From: a virus
Virus record (IMG/VR): IMGVR_UViG_3300037189_003051
Location: 1-58,840 of that record
Direction: 5' to 3' (one strand)
DNA length: 58,840 nucleotides
Below the pieces are notes generated by a model. It made no database searches. It worked only from the letters and a program-made list of their open reading frames with translations, and was not told the DNA's origin. Shown here piece after piece: positions 15,507 to 22,613 of this stretch. The translations under genes and the position numbers were made by a program. Each line of letters begins with the position of its first letter. Within the stretch, counting starts at the first letter, position 1.

Positions 15507-15776
15507 GCGAATAAAAACATAAGGGGGGTGTTTCATATTATTTACATTTAGTGGGTTTTGTAAACTTTTAGAAACATATGGGGGGTATGTCGTTGATTTA
15601 TAAAGCTTTTCCCTGTACTTAATTGTAAAGTACGTTTAGCAGGTAAAAGTTGTGGAGTAGTAATCTAATGTGCAAATTACAGCACAAGCACAAGGGTGGG
15701 ACTCCTAACCATACAGCTTGGGGTGGGGGGTTCGGCATGGCTAGGCGGAAATACTGTATGACAGTACGCCATACGC
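15507..15776. other. Non-coding divergent gap with G-runs
   Basis: No gene is seen. The plus strand carries several runs of five or six G: around 15497, ACATAAGGGGGG near 15519-15530, ACATATGGGGGG near 15573-15584, and two runs near 15721-15730. The second and third are near-direct repeats. The stretch lies between two divergent promoters, beside terS, so it could hold regulatory sites or the packaging signal. Confidence 0.5.
15751..15767. repeat. 17-bp palindrome, diverged copy 1
   Basis: ATACTGTATGACAGTAC differs from the consensus ATACTGTCAGACAGTAT at three places. It lies ten bases before the -35 box of the promoter at 15777. Confidence 0.6.
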
Positions 15777-15804
15777 TTGACTTAGCATAGGGTTAGCGTA
15801 CAAT
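15777..15804 (+). promoter_or_regulatory. Sigma70-type promoter for the 169-aa gene
   Basis: TTGACT (15777-15782) and TACAAT (15799-15804) are 16 bases apart. The spacer contains TAGCATAGGG, which is also present in the spacer of the promoter at 17202-17230. An ATG inside the -10 box cannot be the start codon of the gene that follows. Confidence 0.8.
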
Positions 15805-15871
15805 GGGAACCAGCTCGAGAGAAAAGCGTTACGAAGTAACACTCGTCGAGCCTTTTAAAAAGGAAAGTATC

Positions 15872-16381
15872 ATGACAGTTAAAACTAAATACACAGCACA
15901 AGAACAATTAGCTATTAGCGTAGCGAATGGTATTATCGCAGTAGGCACTGCACAGGCTAGCATTGACAAAGATTGTCAGGCTATCCGCAAGGCACGCAAG
16001 CAAAAGCCACTAGGTACAGTTAAGTCAGGCGATGCAGTAATGGTTCGTTTTACTGAAACCTTGTTGCAAGCAGGTAAGGCAGAGCAGACAGTCAAGAACT
16101 ATGCGACTGCTTTCCGCAAGGCAGTAAACGACGGCGTGCCGTTCAGTATGAACGCTTATCGTGCTAAGGCGAGTAAGGGTAGCCAAGCAGGTAAGGGTAA
16201 GACTAGCGACAAGGCTAAGGCTATCGCAGTGAAGTTCACTGGTGAGGCTAAGCCAAGCGACATCGTTAAGGGCTTGCGTGAAATGTTCAACAAGTTCAAA
16301 GCCAAGGACGAGACGGCAGTTCTCGCAGGGTTCTTGATTGACGCTCTTAACGAGTACGAGGGCGAGGGCAACGACGAGTAA
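15872..16381 (+). CDS. 169-residue protein of unknown function, monocistronic
   Basis: The start at 15872 has AAGGAA just upstream; an earlier in-frame ATG at 15803 overlaps the promoter and is excluded. The protein begins MTVKTKYTAQEQLAISVANG. It has an Ala/Lys/Gln-rich helical middle and a Gly/Ser/Lys linker (SKGSQAGKGKTSDK) before a helical C-terminal part ending in an acidic EYEGEGNDE. No family is recognised. Strong promoter, good ribosome site and a strong terminator make it a stand-alone unit, probably expressed early and strongly. The basic middle could bind DNA. Confidence 0.8.
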   Translation: MTVKTKYTAQEQLAISVANGIIAVGTAQASIDKDCQAIRKARKQKPLGTVKSGDAVMVRFTETLLQAGKAEQTVKNYATAFRKAVNDGVPFSMNAYRAKASKGSQAGKGKTSDKAKAIAVKFTGEAKPSDIVKGLREMFNKFKAKDETAVLAGFLIDALNEYEGEGNDE

Positions 16382-16397
16382 TCGACCCAGTAGGTTC

Positions 16398-16423
16398 AAC
16401 CCCACTTCGGTGGGGTTTTTTTT
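16398..16423 (+). terminator. Intrinsic terminator behind the 169-aa gene
   Basis: AACCCCAC pairs with GTGGGGTT around a TTCG loop, and the T-run continues to 16423 (eight T in a row from the stem end). Confidence 0.95.
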
Positions 16424-16580
16424 CGCCTAAAATTTAGGGAACTGGTGTCATATGAGTAGGCGAAGCCTACTTGGTTTAAACTTCTTTTTGTATTACTTTT
16501 TCTTACTAAGCTAACTATGTCGGCGAGTGGGTGAGGACGAGCGACGAGTAGGCGAGGCTATCGCACAAGATGTTTTCCAA

Positions 16581-16597
16581 ATACTGTCAGACAGTAT
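16581..16597. repeat. 17-bp palindrome copy 2
   Basis: Exact ATACTGTCAGACAGTAT, preceded by CCAA and followed after eight bases by AACTGGTTTC, a combination repeated at 17077. Confidence 0.95.
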
Positions 16598-16656
16598 TTC
16601 GCAGGAACTGGTTTCTTTTGTGGGCGAGGCATAGGGTTTACCACTACACTTAGTGA

Positions 16657-17009
16657 TGTTCACTAATTGTTCACTGTGTTCACTCATGTTCACTCATCAG
16701 TGAACAAACTTTTTTCGGTTTTAGCAAGGCTATGTTCTTGTTTTTATTAGTATTATTATTATTATTATTATAAATGTTCACTTGTTCACTCAAAATTAAA
16801 AAATATACACCGACCCAAATTTTCCTCACTTGACAATGTTAAGTATGAACGAGAAAAAACTGAACCGAGCGAGCCTTTTTTCAGCCGTATATTTTCGTTC
16901 ACGAGTGAACATGGGCTTATCTTTTCGCCTAACCTCATGATTCGCTTAGTATTACTTCGTTATTCAATTAGTGAACAAGCCAGTGAACAGTGAACAAATC
17001 CAGTGAACA
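16657..17009. repeat. Iteron array TGTTCACT / AGTGAACA
   Basis: TGTTCACT occurs at 16657, 16668, 16677, 16687, 16775 and 16783; its reverse complement AGTGAACA at 16699, 16904, 16970, 16982, 16989 and 17002. Left copies mostly point one way and right copies the other, with a TTA-rich stretch between. A GTTCAC half-site at 16897 makes a palindrome with the copy at 16904. Spacings of 8 to 11 bases in the clusters fit a protein binding one face of the helix, such as an initiator. Confidence 0.9.
16828..16844. promoter_or_regulatory. Second-type 17-bp palindrome, copy A
   Basis: ACTTGACAATGTTAAGT is an almost perfect palindrome (ACTTGACA / TGTTAAGT around one base). It contains TTGACA but no -10 box follows, so it is a binding site rather than a promoter. 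Confidence 0.7.
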
Positions 17010-17020
17010 CGACCCACATC

Positions 17021-17037
17021 ACTTAACAGTGTCAAGT
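17021..17037. promoter_or_regulatory. Second-type 17-bp palindrome, copy B
   Basis: ACTTAACAGTGTCAAGT is the same element as copy A in the opposite orientation with a different centre base. No -10 box is placed for it on either strand. Together with copy A it brackets the right iteron cluster. Confidence 0.7.
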
Positions 17038-17076
17038 AAAATAGAAATAAAAAAACTTGTTTACAGAATCCACCAA

Positions 17077-17093
17077 ATACTGTCCGACAGTAT
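17077..17093. repeat. 17-bp palindrome copy 3
   Basis: ATACTGTCCGACAGTAT; only the centre base differs from the consensus. AACTGGTTTC follows at 17107, as behind copy 2. Confidence 0.95.
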
Positions 17094-17143
17094 CTTGTTT
17101 GCAAAAACTGGTTTCATCTTTTTTAATTCGTTTGGTTTGGGAA

Positions 17144-17167
17144 TTTCCCAGTTTCCCAGTTTCCCAC
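17144..17167 (+). repeat. Triple 8-bp tandem repeat
   Basis: TTTCCCAG, TTTCCCAG, TTTCCCAC in direct sequence, 35 bases before the early promoter. Confidence 0.85.
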
Positions 17168-17201
17168 CCCATGTTCGAAATAAAGAACAAAACAGACCCC
17201 C

Positions 17202-17230
17202 TTGACACAGGTCTAGCATAGGGCTATAAT
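17202..17230 (+). promoter_or_regulatory. Strong sigma70 promoter of the early operon
   Basis: Perfect consensus TTGACA (17202-17207) and TATAAT (17225-17230), 17 bases apart. Transcription should begin near 17237 and give a leader of about 530 bases before the first gene. Confidence 0.95.
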
Positions 17231-17273
17231 AGAGGGGTAAGGTCGAGCAAGGCACACGCCTCAGCAAAACCAA

Positions 17274-17290
17274 ATACTGTCAGACAGTAT
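17274..17290. repeat. 17-bp palindrome copy 4, in early leader
   Basis: Exact ATACTGTCAGACAGTAT in the transcribed leader, directly touching the boxA that begins at 17291. As RNA it could form a hairpin, which would be placed as boxB is placed before boxA in rRNA leaders. Confidence 0.95.
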
Positions 17291-17303
17291 CGCTCTTTAA
17301 CAA
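17291..17303 (+). promoter_or_regulatory. boxA antitermination element (rrn-like)
   Basis: CGCTCTTTAACAA, continuing ATGTATCA, is nearly identical to the boxA of bacterial rRNA leaders (TGCTCTTTAACAATTTATCA in E. coli, from memory) and matches the lambda nut boxA core CGCTCTT. BoxA in nascent RNA is bound by NusB/NusE and lets polymerase pass terminators. Placement about 55 bases after the predicted start of the early transcript fits such a role. Confidence 0.75.
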
Positions 17304-17586
17304 TGTATCAAAAGCGAGTAGCAAGGCACTCGTGCAGGGTAGGTGTAGGTAGCAGTTAGATTAGCTTTGAGTTGCGGTATAACAGTCCGCTGTAAAAAGT
17401 GTGAGAATGGTGCAGTCGTACGCATCGCCAATAATAACTAGCAAGCACATTAGAACAAGACAAGCTAACAACCTAACAAGATTAGGACGACGAAAACCGA
17501 GTAGTACCCCTGCGGTGTAAGTATTTGTGTAAGATGTTGTAGGACAGATTATCGGGGTAAACCCATTCAAGGCGGAAACTATCCGC

Positions 17587-17603
17587 ATACTGTCAGACAG
17601 TAT
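17587..17603. repeat. 17-bp palindrome copy 5
   Basis: Exact ATACTGTCAGACAGTAT in the early leader, 165 bases before the first gene. Confidence 0.95.
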
Positions 17604-17708
17604 TTTGTGACAACCAAGTACCCAAGCCCTGACCCTAACCCCATAACAGGACTGCGAGAAAATAGCAGAGGTCTAAATAATTCCAAAACAAGCCGAGAGT
17701 ATTTTGAG

Positions 17709-17730
17709 GGCTAGTTCTAACGAGCTAGCC
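17709..17730 (+). promoter_or_regulatory. Leader hairpin before first early gene
   Basis: GGCTAGTTC pairs with GAGCTAGCC (one G-T pair) around the loop TAAC. GAGTATTTT occurs directly on both sides of it. It ends 38 bases before the start codon and has no immediate U-run, so an attenuator is possible but a simple terminator is not. Confidence 0.55.
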
Positions 17731-17768
17731 TGATTGAGTATTTTCTAACCAAGTGAAAGGAACGCATC

Positions 17769-17981
17769 ATGTATAAGTATTTTTGTAGGGCTATGCTAGA
17801 TGACTGCGAACAATATGTTAATCCGCATAGAGTAAAGCTAGGCTATATGACTTGTATGAAGTGTGGCGAGCATATAGCTAAGCAAGTCAAGCACACAGTT
17901 GCACCCATAAACAAGAGTAACTATTACTTCATCTCAGACCCTGAGACTCTTAAACAACTCAACCCAAAGAGGACAACATGA
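17769..17981 (+). CDS. Small Cys-containing protein, first gene of early operon
   Basis: 70 residues. Cys at about 6, 13, 29 and 32 (CMKC) suggest a small zinc site. The C-terminal part (KHTVAPINKSNYYFISDPET) is a pattern I recall in small proteins of other environmental phages. AAAGGAA precedes the ATG. As the first gene of the early transcript behind a long leader it may act on host transcription, but nothing in the sequence proves that. Confidence 0.75.
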   Translation: MYKYFCRAMLDDCEQYVNPHRVKLGYMTCMKCGEHIAKQVKHTVAPINKSNYYFISDPETLKQLNPKRTT

Positions 17982-18310
17982 GCATAAAGGTAGGTGACTG
18001 GATTATCGTAACCAAGCGAGCCGAGGACGAGATGGATATGCACTATGAATCCACCGAGGATAAACCCAAGTATCTGTATGAGATAGGCTCAGGCGGTAAG
18101 GTCATTCATATAACAGAACATGATGACCCATTGGTAGAGTTCTATTGGGGTAAGTATAACTACCAACAAGAGAACTATAAATACCAAGCGGAAGAACAAG
18201 GCATAAAAAATGCCAAGGGTGGGTGGTATGTGTGCAGATACTGTCTGACAGTATTACCACCGAATTTAACCATTAAACAAATGAGAGCATTAGGAAAGGT
18301 GATGACATGA
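17978..18310 (+). CDS. Hypothetical protein (110 aa)
   Basis: It overlaps the previous gene as ATGA. The start MSIKVGDWIIVTKRAEDEMD and the following glycine turn resemble small SH3-like barrels, but no family is recognised. Near the C-terminus a 17-bp palindrome (18238-18254) is read as RYCLTVL, so a repeat element has become part of the coding sequence. Translation is coupled to both neighbours. Confidence 0.75.
   Translation: MSIKVGDWIIVTKRAEDEMDMHYESTEDKPKYLYEIGSGGKVIHITEHDDPLVEFYWGKYNYQQENYKYQAEEQGIKNAKGGWYVCRYCLTVLPPNLTIKQMRALGKVMT
18238..18254. repeat. 17-bp palindrome copy 6, inside a gene
   Basis: ATACTGTCTGACAGTAT with a changed centre base, translated within the 110-aa protein. 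Confidence 0.95.
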
Positions 18311-18486
18311 CAGAACGCATGACAAGGCAACGCATTGAGGAGTTGCTACAAGATGTTAAGCAATACGAGAACAACTTAAACGCAAACCAAGATAAAGAAC
18401 CACCCCACATGGTAGCCCTAGCATGGACGACGCTAGCCATAGCTAAGGCGAAACTGCAAGCATTGAAAGGAGAAACAAATGACTAA
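18307..18486 (+). CDS. Small hypothetical protein (59 aa)
   Basis: The ATG at 18307 overlaps the previous stop (ATGA) and the frame ends at 18486, eight bases inside the next gene. It starts MTERMTRQRIEELLQDVKQY and is helical and charged, with EPPHMVALAWTTLAIAKAKL in the second half. No family recognised. The overlaps on both sides support it as real. Confidence 0.7.
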   Translation: MTERMTRQRIEELLQDVKQYENNLNANQDKEPPHMVALAWTTLAIAKAKLQALKGETND

Positions 18487-18790
18487 ACCTATCCAAGAAC
18501 AAATTGATAAATACAACGCTATGCGTAGGGAGAAGTATGCCAAGGAACAAGCGGAAAAGGCAGACGAACCCAAGTGGAAACACGAAACATATGCTAGTAA
18601 GCAAGGTCGCAAGCGAGCAGATGAAGAACGCAGAGCTATGCTAGCCAACTTCTTAAGAGCTAAGACACCGCATGAAAAGCGACAAGTAATCCTGTCGTTC
18701 AACCCATATTATTTCCAGTTCGGAGATAAGTTAGACCCACGCAATCCATATGAAAGGAATGAAGATGAACAACTACAAACAAGTTTATAA
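18479..18790 (+). CDS. Charged hypothetical protein (103 aa)
   Basis: Behind AAAGGAG. Residues 1-70 are rich in Lys, Glu, Arg and Ala and should be helical; the end (ILSFNPYYFQFGDKLDPRNP) is more compact. Its last 25 bases overlap the next gene even with that gene's later start. No domain is recognised. Confidence 0.65.
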   Translation: MTKPIQEQIDKYNAMRREKYAKEQAEKADEPKWKHETYASKQGRKRADEERRAMLANFLRAKTPHEKRQVILSFNPYYFQFGDKLDPRNPYERNEDEQLQTSL

Positions 18791-18995
18791 GAACTTAGGG
18801 CTAGTGCCACGCACACTGGACGAGGCAACACGCAACGCAACTTATGCTAGCCCTATCACACACCCAGTTAATGACGAGCTACAAGACGCACTAGATTTCT
18901 TTAGTGGGTTTTTAATTGGCGCAATCTATATTGGGTTTGGCGCAAGTGTTGCGGTAGGTATCTTAATGTTTTTTGGTGTAGTAGTAATTAAATAA
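18765..18995 (+). CDS. Small membrane protein (76 aa)
   Basis: Start taken at the ATG 18765, which has AAAGGA 8-10 bases upstream; 18750 is an alternative in the same frame. The N-terminal half is polar; the last 35 residues are strongly hydrophobic (FFSGFLIGAIYIGFGASVAV then GILMFFGVVVIK), enough for one long or two short membrane helices. Function unknown; an early membrane protein of this size could act in superinfection exclusion, but that is guesswork. Confidence 0.65.
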   Translation: MNNYKQVYKNLGLVPRTLDEATRNATYASPITHPVNDELQDALDFFSGFLIGAIYIGFGASVAVGILMFFGVVVIK

Positions 18996-18996
18996 C

Positions 18997-19013
18997 ATAC
19001 TGTCAGACAGTAT
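18997..19013. repeat. 17-bp palindrome copy 7
   Basis: Exact ATACTGTCAGACAGTAT, intergenic, one base after the previous stop and 22 bases before the next ATG. Confidence 0.95.
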
Positions 19014-19034
19014 TAACAATGAAAGGAAATAAAA

Positions 19035-19976
19035 ATGAGTATCAGAATGTATGAAAACTGGAAGTCACGCTATGAGAACACTAAACCAATTCGTGGCAGA
19101 GCAGTAGAGTGCAGACCTTGGGGTGAACGACGCAGGGACTTTGAACAAATCGCTAGAGTATTGACCCCACTAGGTGAGGGCTATACGGCTAGACTGTACA
19201 ACACAGATGTAGTTACTGTCGCACCTAACGGCGATATATTTATCAAGTCGGATAGTTGGGCAACATACACAACTGCTGAGTGGATTAGGTATCGTTCGCC
19301 ATTCATGTCCTATAAGAAGTATGGCAGATTGTGGGTTAATGTAGCAGACAGAGCTATCCCTATCAGTAGCAGTACTGTATTGCATATTAAATACAACGAG
19401 GCTAATAACACCTACTCATGCGACAAAGAAGTTGTACTACAACAGAAAGTTGTTGATAGGTCTAAGGCTAAAGAAATACGCAAGACTATTACGCCATTCA
19501 AGCAATTTGCCAAGGCTATCATGAGCTTAGCTGATGGGTGGGTAGCCAATGAAACCGCCAAGCAACACAGAATATATAGCGAGCAAGCGATTGCCCACTA
19601 TTCTAACTACCACTACATAATAAATGGTGAGAAGTTTGAGAGATGGGATTTAAGAGGTAGCCAACTTAGTCCTAGACTTGCTAATCGTATTCTAGATGTA
19701 ATGCAGAAGTTTGACGAGCTATCTGACCATGACAAGGTTGGTCTAATACTTATGATTACTGAGGGTATGGGTAGTACAGAGAGCAGAGTAGTTGAGACTA
19801 TTCAACGAGAGAATGAATGGAATGGACAAAAACGCATATGGACAGAGAATGTCTATGAGCATTGTTTCCCTGCTAAAGCAGTAGTCAATCGTATAGATTA
19901 CATCATGAAGAAAGCAGGTGATGTATATACAACCAAAGAAGTAACAGTTACTAAGCCAATTACAAACTTGTTATAG
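19035..19976 (+). CDS. Conserved hypothetical protein (313 aa)
   Basis: 313 residues, preceded by AAAGGAAA. It begins MSIRMYENWKSRYENTKPIR; residues 20-95 contain RPWGERRRDFEQIARVL and SWATYTTAEWIRYRSPF, which I recall as conserved in other phages without a function. The C-terminal part is helical and ends KEVTVTKPITNLL. No catalytic motif is visible. It is separated from both neighbours by 17-bp palindromes, as are the two genes after it. Confidence 0.75.
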   Translation: MSIRMYENWKSRYENTKPIRGRAVECRPWGERRRDFEQIARVLTPLGEGYTARLYNTDVVTVAPNGDIFIKSDSWATYTTAEWIRYRSPFMSYKKYGRLWVNVADRAIPISSSTVLHIKYNEANNTYSCDKEVVLQQKVVDRSKAKEIRKTITPFKQFAKAIMSLADGWVANETAKQHRIYSEQAIAHYSNYHYIINGEKFERWDLRGSQLSPRLANRILDVMQKFDELSDHDKVGLILMITEGMGSTESRVVETIQRENEWNGQKRIWTENVYEHCFPAKAVVNRIDYIMKKAGDVYTTKEVTVTKPITNLL

Positions 19977-20046
19977 GAATCGGTATTAGTAAGTTTAGTG
20001 TAAGAGTAGTTCAGTAGTATATGTTTATGTTGTTTTTATTTTAATC

Positions 20047-20063
20047 GTACTGTCAGACAGTAT
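20047..20063. repeat. 17-bp palindrome copy 8
   Basis: GTACTGTCAGACAGTAT, one change at the first base, intergenic, 25 bases before the MoxR-type gene. Confidence 0.92.
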
Positions 20064-20088
20064 TTCATTTTATACAAGGAGTTTTATC

Positions 20089-21204
20089 ATGAGTATTCAA
20101 TTCGGTTCTTCATTATCTCTAAACGAGTTTGCTAACGCTATTGCGACAGTAGGCTCAGATGTAACAATCATTGGTCAAGGCGAGCCAGGCATTGGCAAGT
20201 CATCTATGTTGAAAGCGGTATCCAAGCGATTCCCTGACTACGAGGTGGCATACATTGACTGCACCTTGCTAGACCTTGGCGACTTTGCTTTGCCTTATAC
20301 AGAACTGGCTTCAACTTCTGAACGCCCTAATTTGAAGGTCACGCAATTCGCACCAAACGCACGCTTTAAATTTCAATCAGGCAAGCCAGTCATCATTATG
20401 CTTGACGAGATTGGTAAAGCTATGAAAGCGGTTAAGAATGTATTACTAACTTTAATGTTAGAAAAGCGTATCGGTGATATGACTTTGCCTGAGGGTTCAA
20501 TCGTATTCGGTACAACTAATTTAGCAACAGACGGAGTGGGCGATTCGCTAGAGGCTCACGCTCGCAATCGTGTTTGTTTTGTAACTGTGCGCAAGCCACA
20601 CGCAGGCTTCCAAGCTGATGGCTCTATTGATGCAGATTCATGGGGTGCATGGGCTTTAGAGAATGATATTGCACCTGAGGTTATTGCATGGGTTAAGCAG
20701 TTCCCTCACGCATTGGAGTCGTATACTGACAGGGCGCAGAAAGATAATCCATATATCTTTAACCCAACTAGAGCAGGTCAATCTGCTTTCGTGACACCAC
20801 GCTCACTAGAGAAAGCTAGCCATATTGCTAAGAAGCGTAGCCTACTTGGTGATAGCGTAACTATCTCCGCACTATCAGGCACAATCGGTGAGAGTGCATC
20901 ACGAGATATGCAAGCGTTCTTCACAGTAGTAGACAAGCTACCTACATGGGAAACCATTGTAGAAACACCGAGCAAGGCTAAAGTACCTGATGATGCCGTA
21001 GCTAAATGTATCTTGGTGTTCTCCGCTATCACTCGTGTAGATAAAGACACACTACCTAAGTGGCTTACATATGCTGAACGATTAGATAAAGAGTTACAAG
21101 CGTTGTTTGCTCGTTCAATCGTGAAGTCTACATCTAAGCAAGCTATGGCGGTATCTAACAAGGAGTTTGTGAAATGGGCGACAGACAATCAATGGTTGTT
21201 TTAA
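20089..21204 (+). CDS. MoxR/CobS-type AAA+ ATPase
   Basis: 371 residues. Walker A GEPGIGKS is at about residues 31-38 and Walker B VIIMLDE at 101-107, followed by the insert IGKAMKAVKNVLLTLMLEKR and a sensor-1 IVFGTTN, the arrangement of the MoxR / CobS group. These ATPases work with a von Willebrand A partner to remodel other proteins or insert metals. The next gene is such a partner. A strong AAGGAG site precedes the ATG. Confidence 0.85.
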   Translation: MSIQFGSSLSLNEFANAIATVGSDVTIIGQGEPGIGKSSMLKAVSKRFPDYEVAYIDCTLLDLGDFALPYTELASTSERPNLKVTQFAPNARFKFQSGKPVIIMLDEIGKAMKAVKNVLLTLMLEKRIGDMTLPEGSIVFGTTNLATDGVGDSLEAHARNRVCFVTVRKPHAGFQADGSIDADSWGAWALENDIAPEVIAWVKQFPHALESYTDRAQKDNPYIFNPTRAGQSAFVTPRSLEKASHIAKKRSLLGDSVTISALSGTIGESASRDMQAFFTVVDKLPTWETIVETPSKAKVPDDAVAKCILVFSAITRVDKDTLPKWLTYAERLDKELQALFARSIVKSTSKQAMAVSNKEFVKWATDNQWLF

Positions 21205-21209
21205 TTGAA

Positions 21210-21226
21210 ATACTGTCAGACAGTAT
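21210..21226. repeat. 17-bp palindrome copy 9
   Basis: Exact ATACTGTCAGACAGTAT between the ATPase and VWA genes, running into the AGGAG ribosome site of the latter. Confidence 0.95.
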
Positions 21227-21238
21227 TAGGAGAATGAT

Positions 21239-22432
21239 ATGACTAAATTATCTGCTGAACAACGAGTACAGAAGTCTCATGTAGCATTGATGAACGACCC
21301 TAAGTATTGTTTGTATTCAGGTATCTTCATGCTCGGTAAGACTGAGGTAAGCGACACAATGCCTACCGCTTGTACTGATGGGCGCAACACTTACTATGGT
21401 CGTAAGTTTGTAGATAGCTTGACTGACCCTGAACTCAAGGGTCTTATCTTGCACGAGAATCTACACAAGGCTTTCCGTCATACAACTGTATGGAAACATC
21501 TTTATAAACAAGAACCAAAACTAGCTAACATGGCTTGTGACTATGTTATTAACTTAATGATTCATGATTCAGACCCCAATGGTAGCACAGTAACTTTACC
21601 TAAAGGTGGACTGCTTGACGAGAAGTATCGTGGCATGGATGCAGGGACTGTATTTAAACTTCTTAATGAAGAAGGGAAAGGTAAGGGTAAAGGTAATGGA
21701 GAAGGCGATGGTAGTGGCGAAGATGACGAAGAGGGTGGGCAGGGCTTTGACGAACACGACTGGGAGAACGCAGAGCAGATGTCTGAGGAAGAAAAACAAT
21801 CTCTTGCACGAGAAATTGACCAAGCACTAAGACAAGGCTCAATCCTAGCAGGTAAGCTGAATGGTAATGTACCACGAGAAGTATCCGAGGCTATGGAAGC
21901 TAAGGTTAATTGGCGTGAAGTGTTGCGTGACTTTGTTAATAGTATTTGTGCGGACAAAGATAACTCTACATGGCGCAGACCTAATCGTAGGTGGGTAGAC
22001 CAAGAAGTTTATATGCCTAGCGCAGTCGGTGAGGCAGTAGGTCGTATCGTAGTAGGTATTGATACATCAGGCTCTATCGGTCAGGCTGAGATTGGTCAGT
22101 TCTTAGGTGAGTTGCTATCTGTATGTAACCATGTACAACCTGAGGGTATTGACTTGTTGTATTGGGATACCGAAGTAGCAGGTCATGAGGTATATAACCG
22201 AGGCGATTACGAAGCTATCATGTCATCAACTAAACCCGCAGGTGGTGGCGGTACTGACCCTGCGTGTGTTCCACAATATCTTGCACAACATAAACTCAAA
22301 CCTGAGTGCGTCATCATGCTTACTGATGGCTATGTATCTTCATGGGGTAATTGGAAAGACCCAGTGTTTTGGGGTATCACTAGCAAGGGTATCACTGCAT
22401 CTAATGGAGTGAGTGTGTATGTCGGAGATTGA
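21239..22432 (+). CDS. VWA protein with N-terminal metallopeptidase-like domain
   Basis: 397 residues in three parts. Residues 1-130 are like the predicted metallopeptidase domain found before VWA domains (DUF2201 type, from memory), with HENLH at 72-76 giving an HExxH motif. Residues 140-185 are a Gly/Glu/Asp linker (GKGKGNGEGDGSGEDDEEGG). From about 265 a VWA domain begins with the metal-site motif DTSGSIG and later has TDPACVPQYL and MLTDGYVSSW. It is the natural partner of the MoxR-type ATPase 34 bases upstream. Substrate unknown. Confidence 0.85.
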   Translation: MTKLSAEQRVQKSHVALMNDPKYCLYSGIFMLGKTEVSDTMPTACTDGRNTYYGRKFVDSLTDPELKGLILHENLHKAFRHTTVWKHLYKQEPKLANMACDYVINLMIHDSDPNGSTVTLPKGGLLDEKYRGMDAGTVFKLLNEEGKGKGKGNGEGDGSGEDDEEGGQGFDEHDWENAEQMSEEEKQSLAREIDQALRQGSILAGKLNGNVPREVSEAMEAKVNWREVLRDFVNSICADKDNSTWRRPNRRWVDQEVYMPSAVGEAVGRIVVGIDTSGSIGQAEIGQFLGELLSVCNHVQPEGIDLLYWDTEVAGHEVYNRGDYEAIMSSTKPAGGGGTDPACVPQYLAQHKLKPECVIMLTDGYVSSWGNWKDPVFWGITSKGITASNGVSVYVGD

Positions 22433-22613
22433 TACTAAGTTATACGACGCTATGGGTCAGAGGTTCGCCGTCGTTGAAGTAATCGGTAGCTTGGGTAAAT
22501 CGTATGAAGTAACTGCGAACGCCCATATGCTAGAAAACAAAACGATAGCGGACAACCTTAGATATTCTGAGGCTAAGGCTATTATCAAACTTCTTGGAGA
22601 GAATGATGGCTAG
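22419..22613 (+). CDS. Small hypothetical protein (64 aa)
   Basis: Start at the ATG 22419, with GGAG nine bases before it; it overlaps the VWA gene by 14 bases. It begins MSEIDTKLYDAMGQRFAVVE and ends AKAIIKLLGENDG. It is probably a compact alpha/beta fold; its size and end (LRYSEAKAIIKLL) resemble the next protein's end (TYKEADALLKIF), so the two may be related. No function is known. Confidence 0.65.
   Translation: MSEIDTKLYDAMGQRFAVVEVIGSLGKSYEVTANAHMLENKTIADNLRYSEAKAIIKLLGENDG

Larger units (their letters stand above)
16424..17201. other. Non-coding region, candidate replication origin
   Basis: About 780 bases without a convincing gene. It holds a small hairpin AGTAGGC-GAA-GCCTACT (16455-16471), two 17-bp ATACTGTC palindromes (16581, 17077), twelve TGTTCACT-type iterons (16657-17009), an AT-rich TTA run (16744-16772), two ACTTGACA palindromes (16828, 17021) and a triple TTTCCCAG repeat (17144-17167). 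This concentration of binding-site-like repeats next to an AT-rich stretch is what a replication origin or control region looks like. Confidence 0.6.
17231..17768 (+). other. Long untranslated leader of the early operon
   Basis: About 530 bases without a convincing reading frame. It holds the palindrome-boxA pair (17274-17303), a further 17-bp palindrome (17587-17603) and a hairpin (17709-17730) shortly before the first gene. Unusually long for a phage leader, it may control elongation or contain an unrecognised RNA. Confidence 0.55.

Noticed and set aside
15803-15871. N-terminal extension of the 169-aa gene from the ATG at 15803
   Set aside because: That ATG lies in the -10 box of the promoter, so it would not be in the message; the ATG at 15872 has a good ribosome site.
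16828-16858. Promoter from TTGACA at 16830
   Set aside because: No -10-like hexamer lies 15 to 19 bases downstream; the TTGACA is explained as part of the palindrome.
16990-17205. Reading frame of 71 codons on the plus strand in the origin region
   Set aside because: It starts at GTG inside an iteron, has no ribosome site, runs through a palindrome, repeats and the -35 box of the early promoter, and gives an implausible protein.
17361-17588. Reading frame of 75 codons on the minus strand in the early leader
   Set aside because: It opposes the early transcript, has no ribosome site or promoter, and no recognisable sequence.
21596-21957. Several long frames on the minus strand opposite the VWA gene linker
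   Set aside because: They are shadows caused by the low-complexity Gly/Glu/Asp linker and lack ribosome sites.
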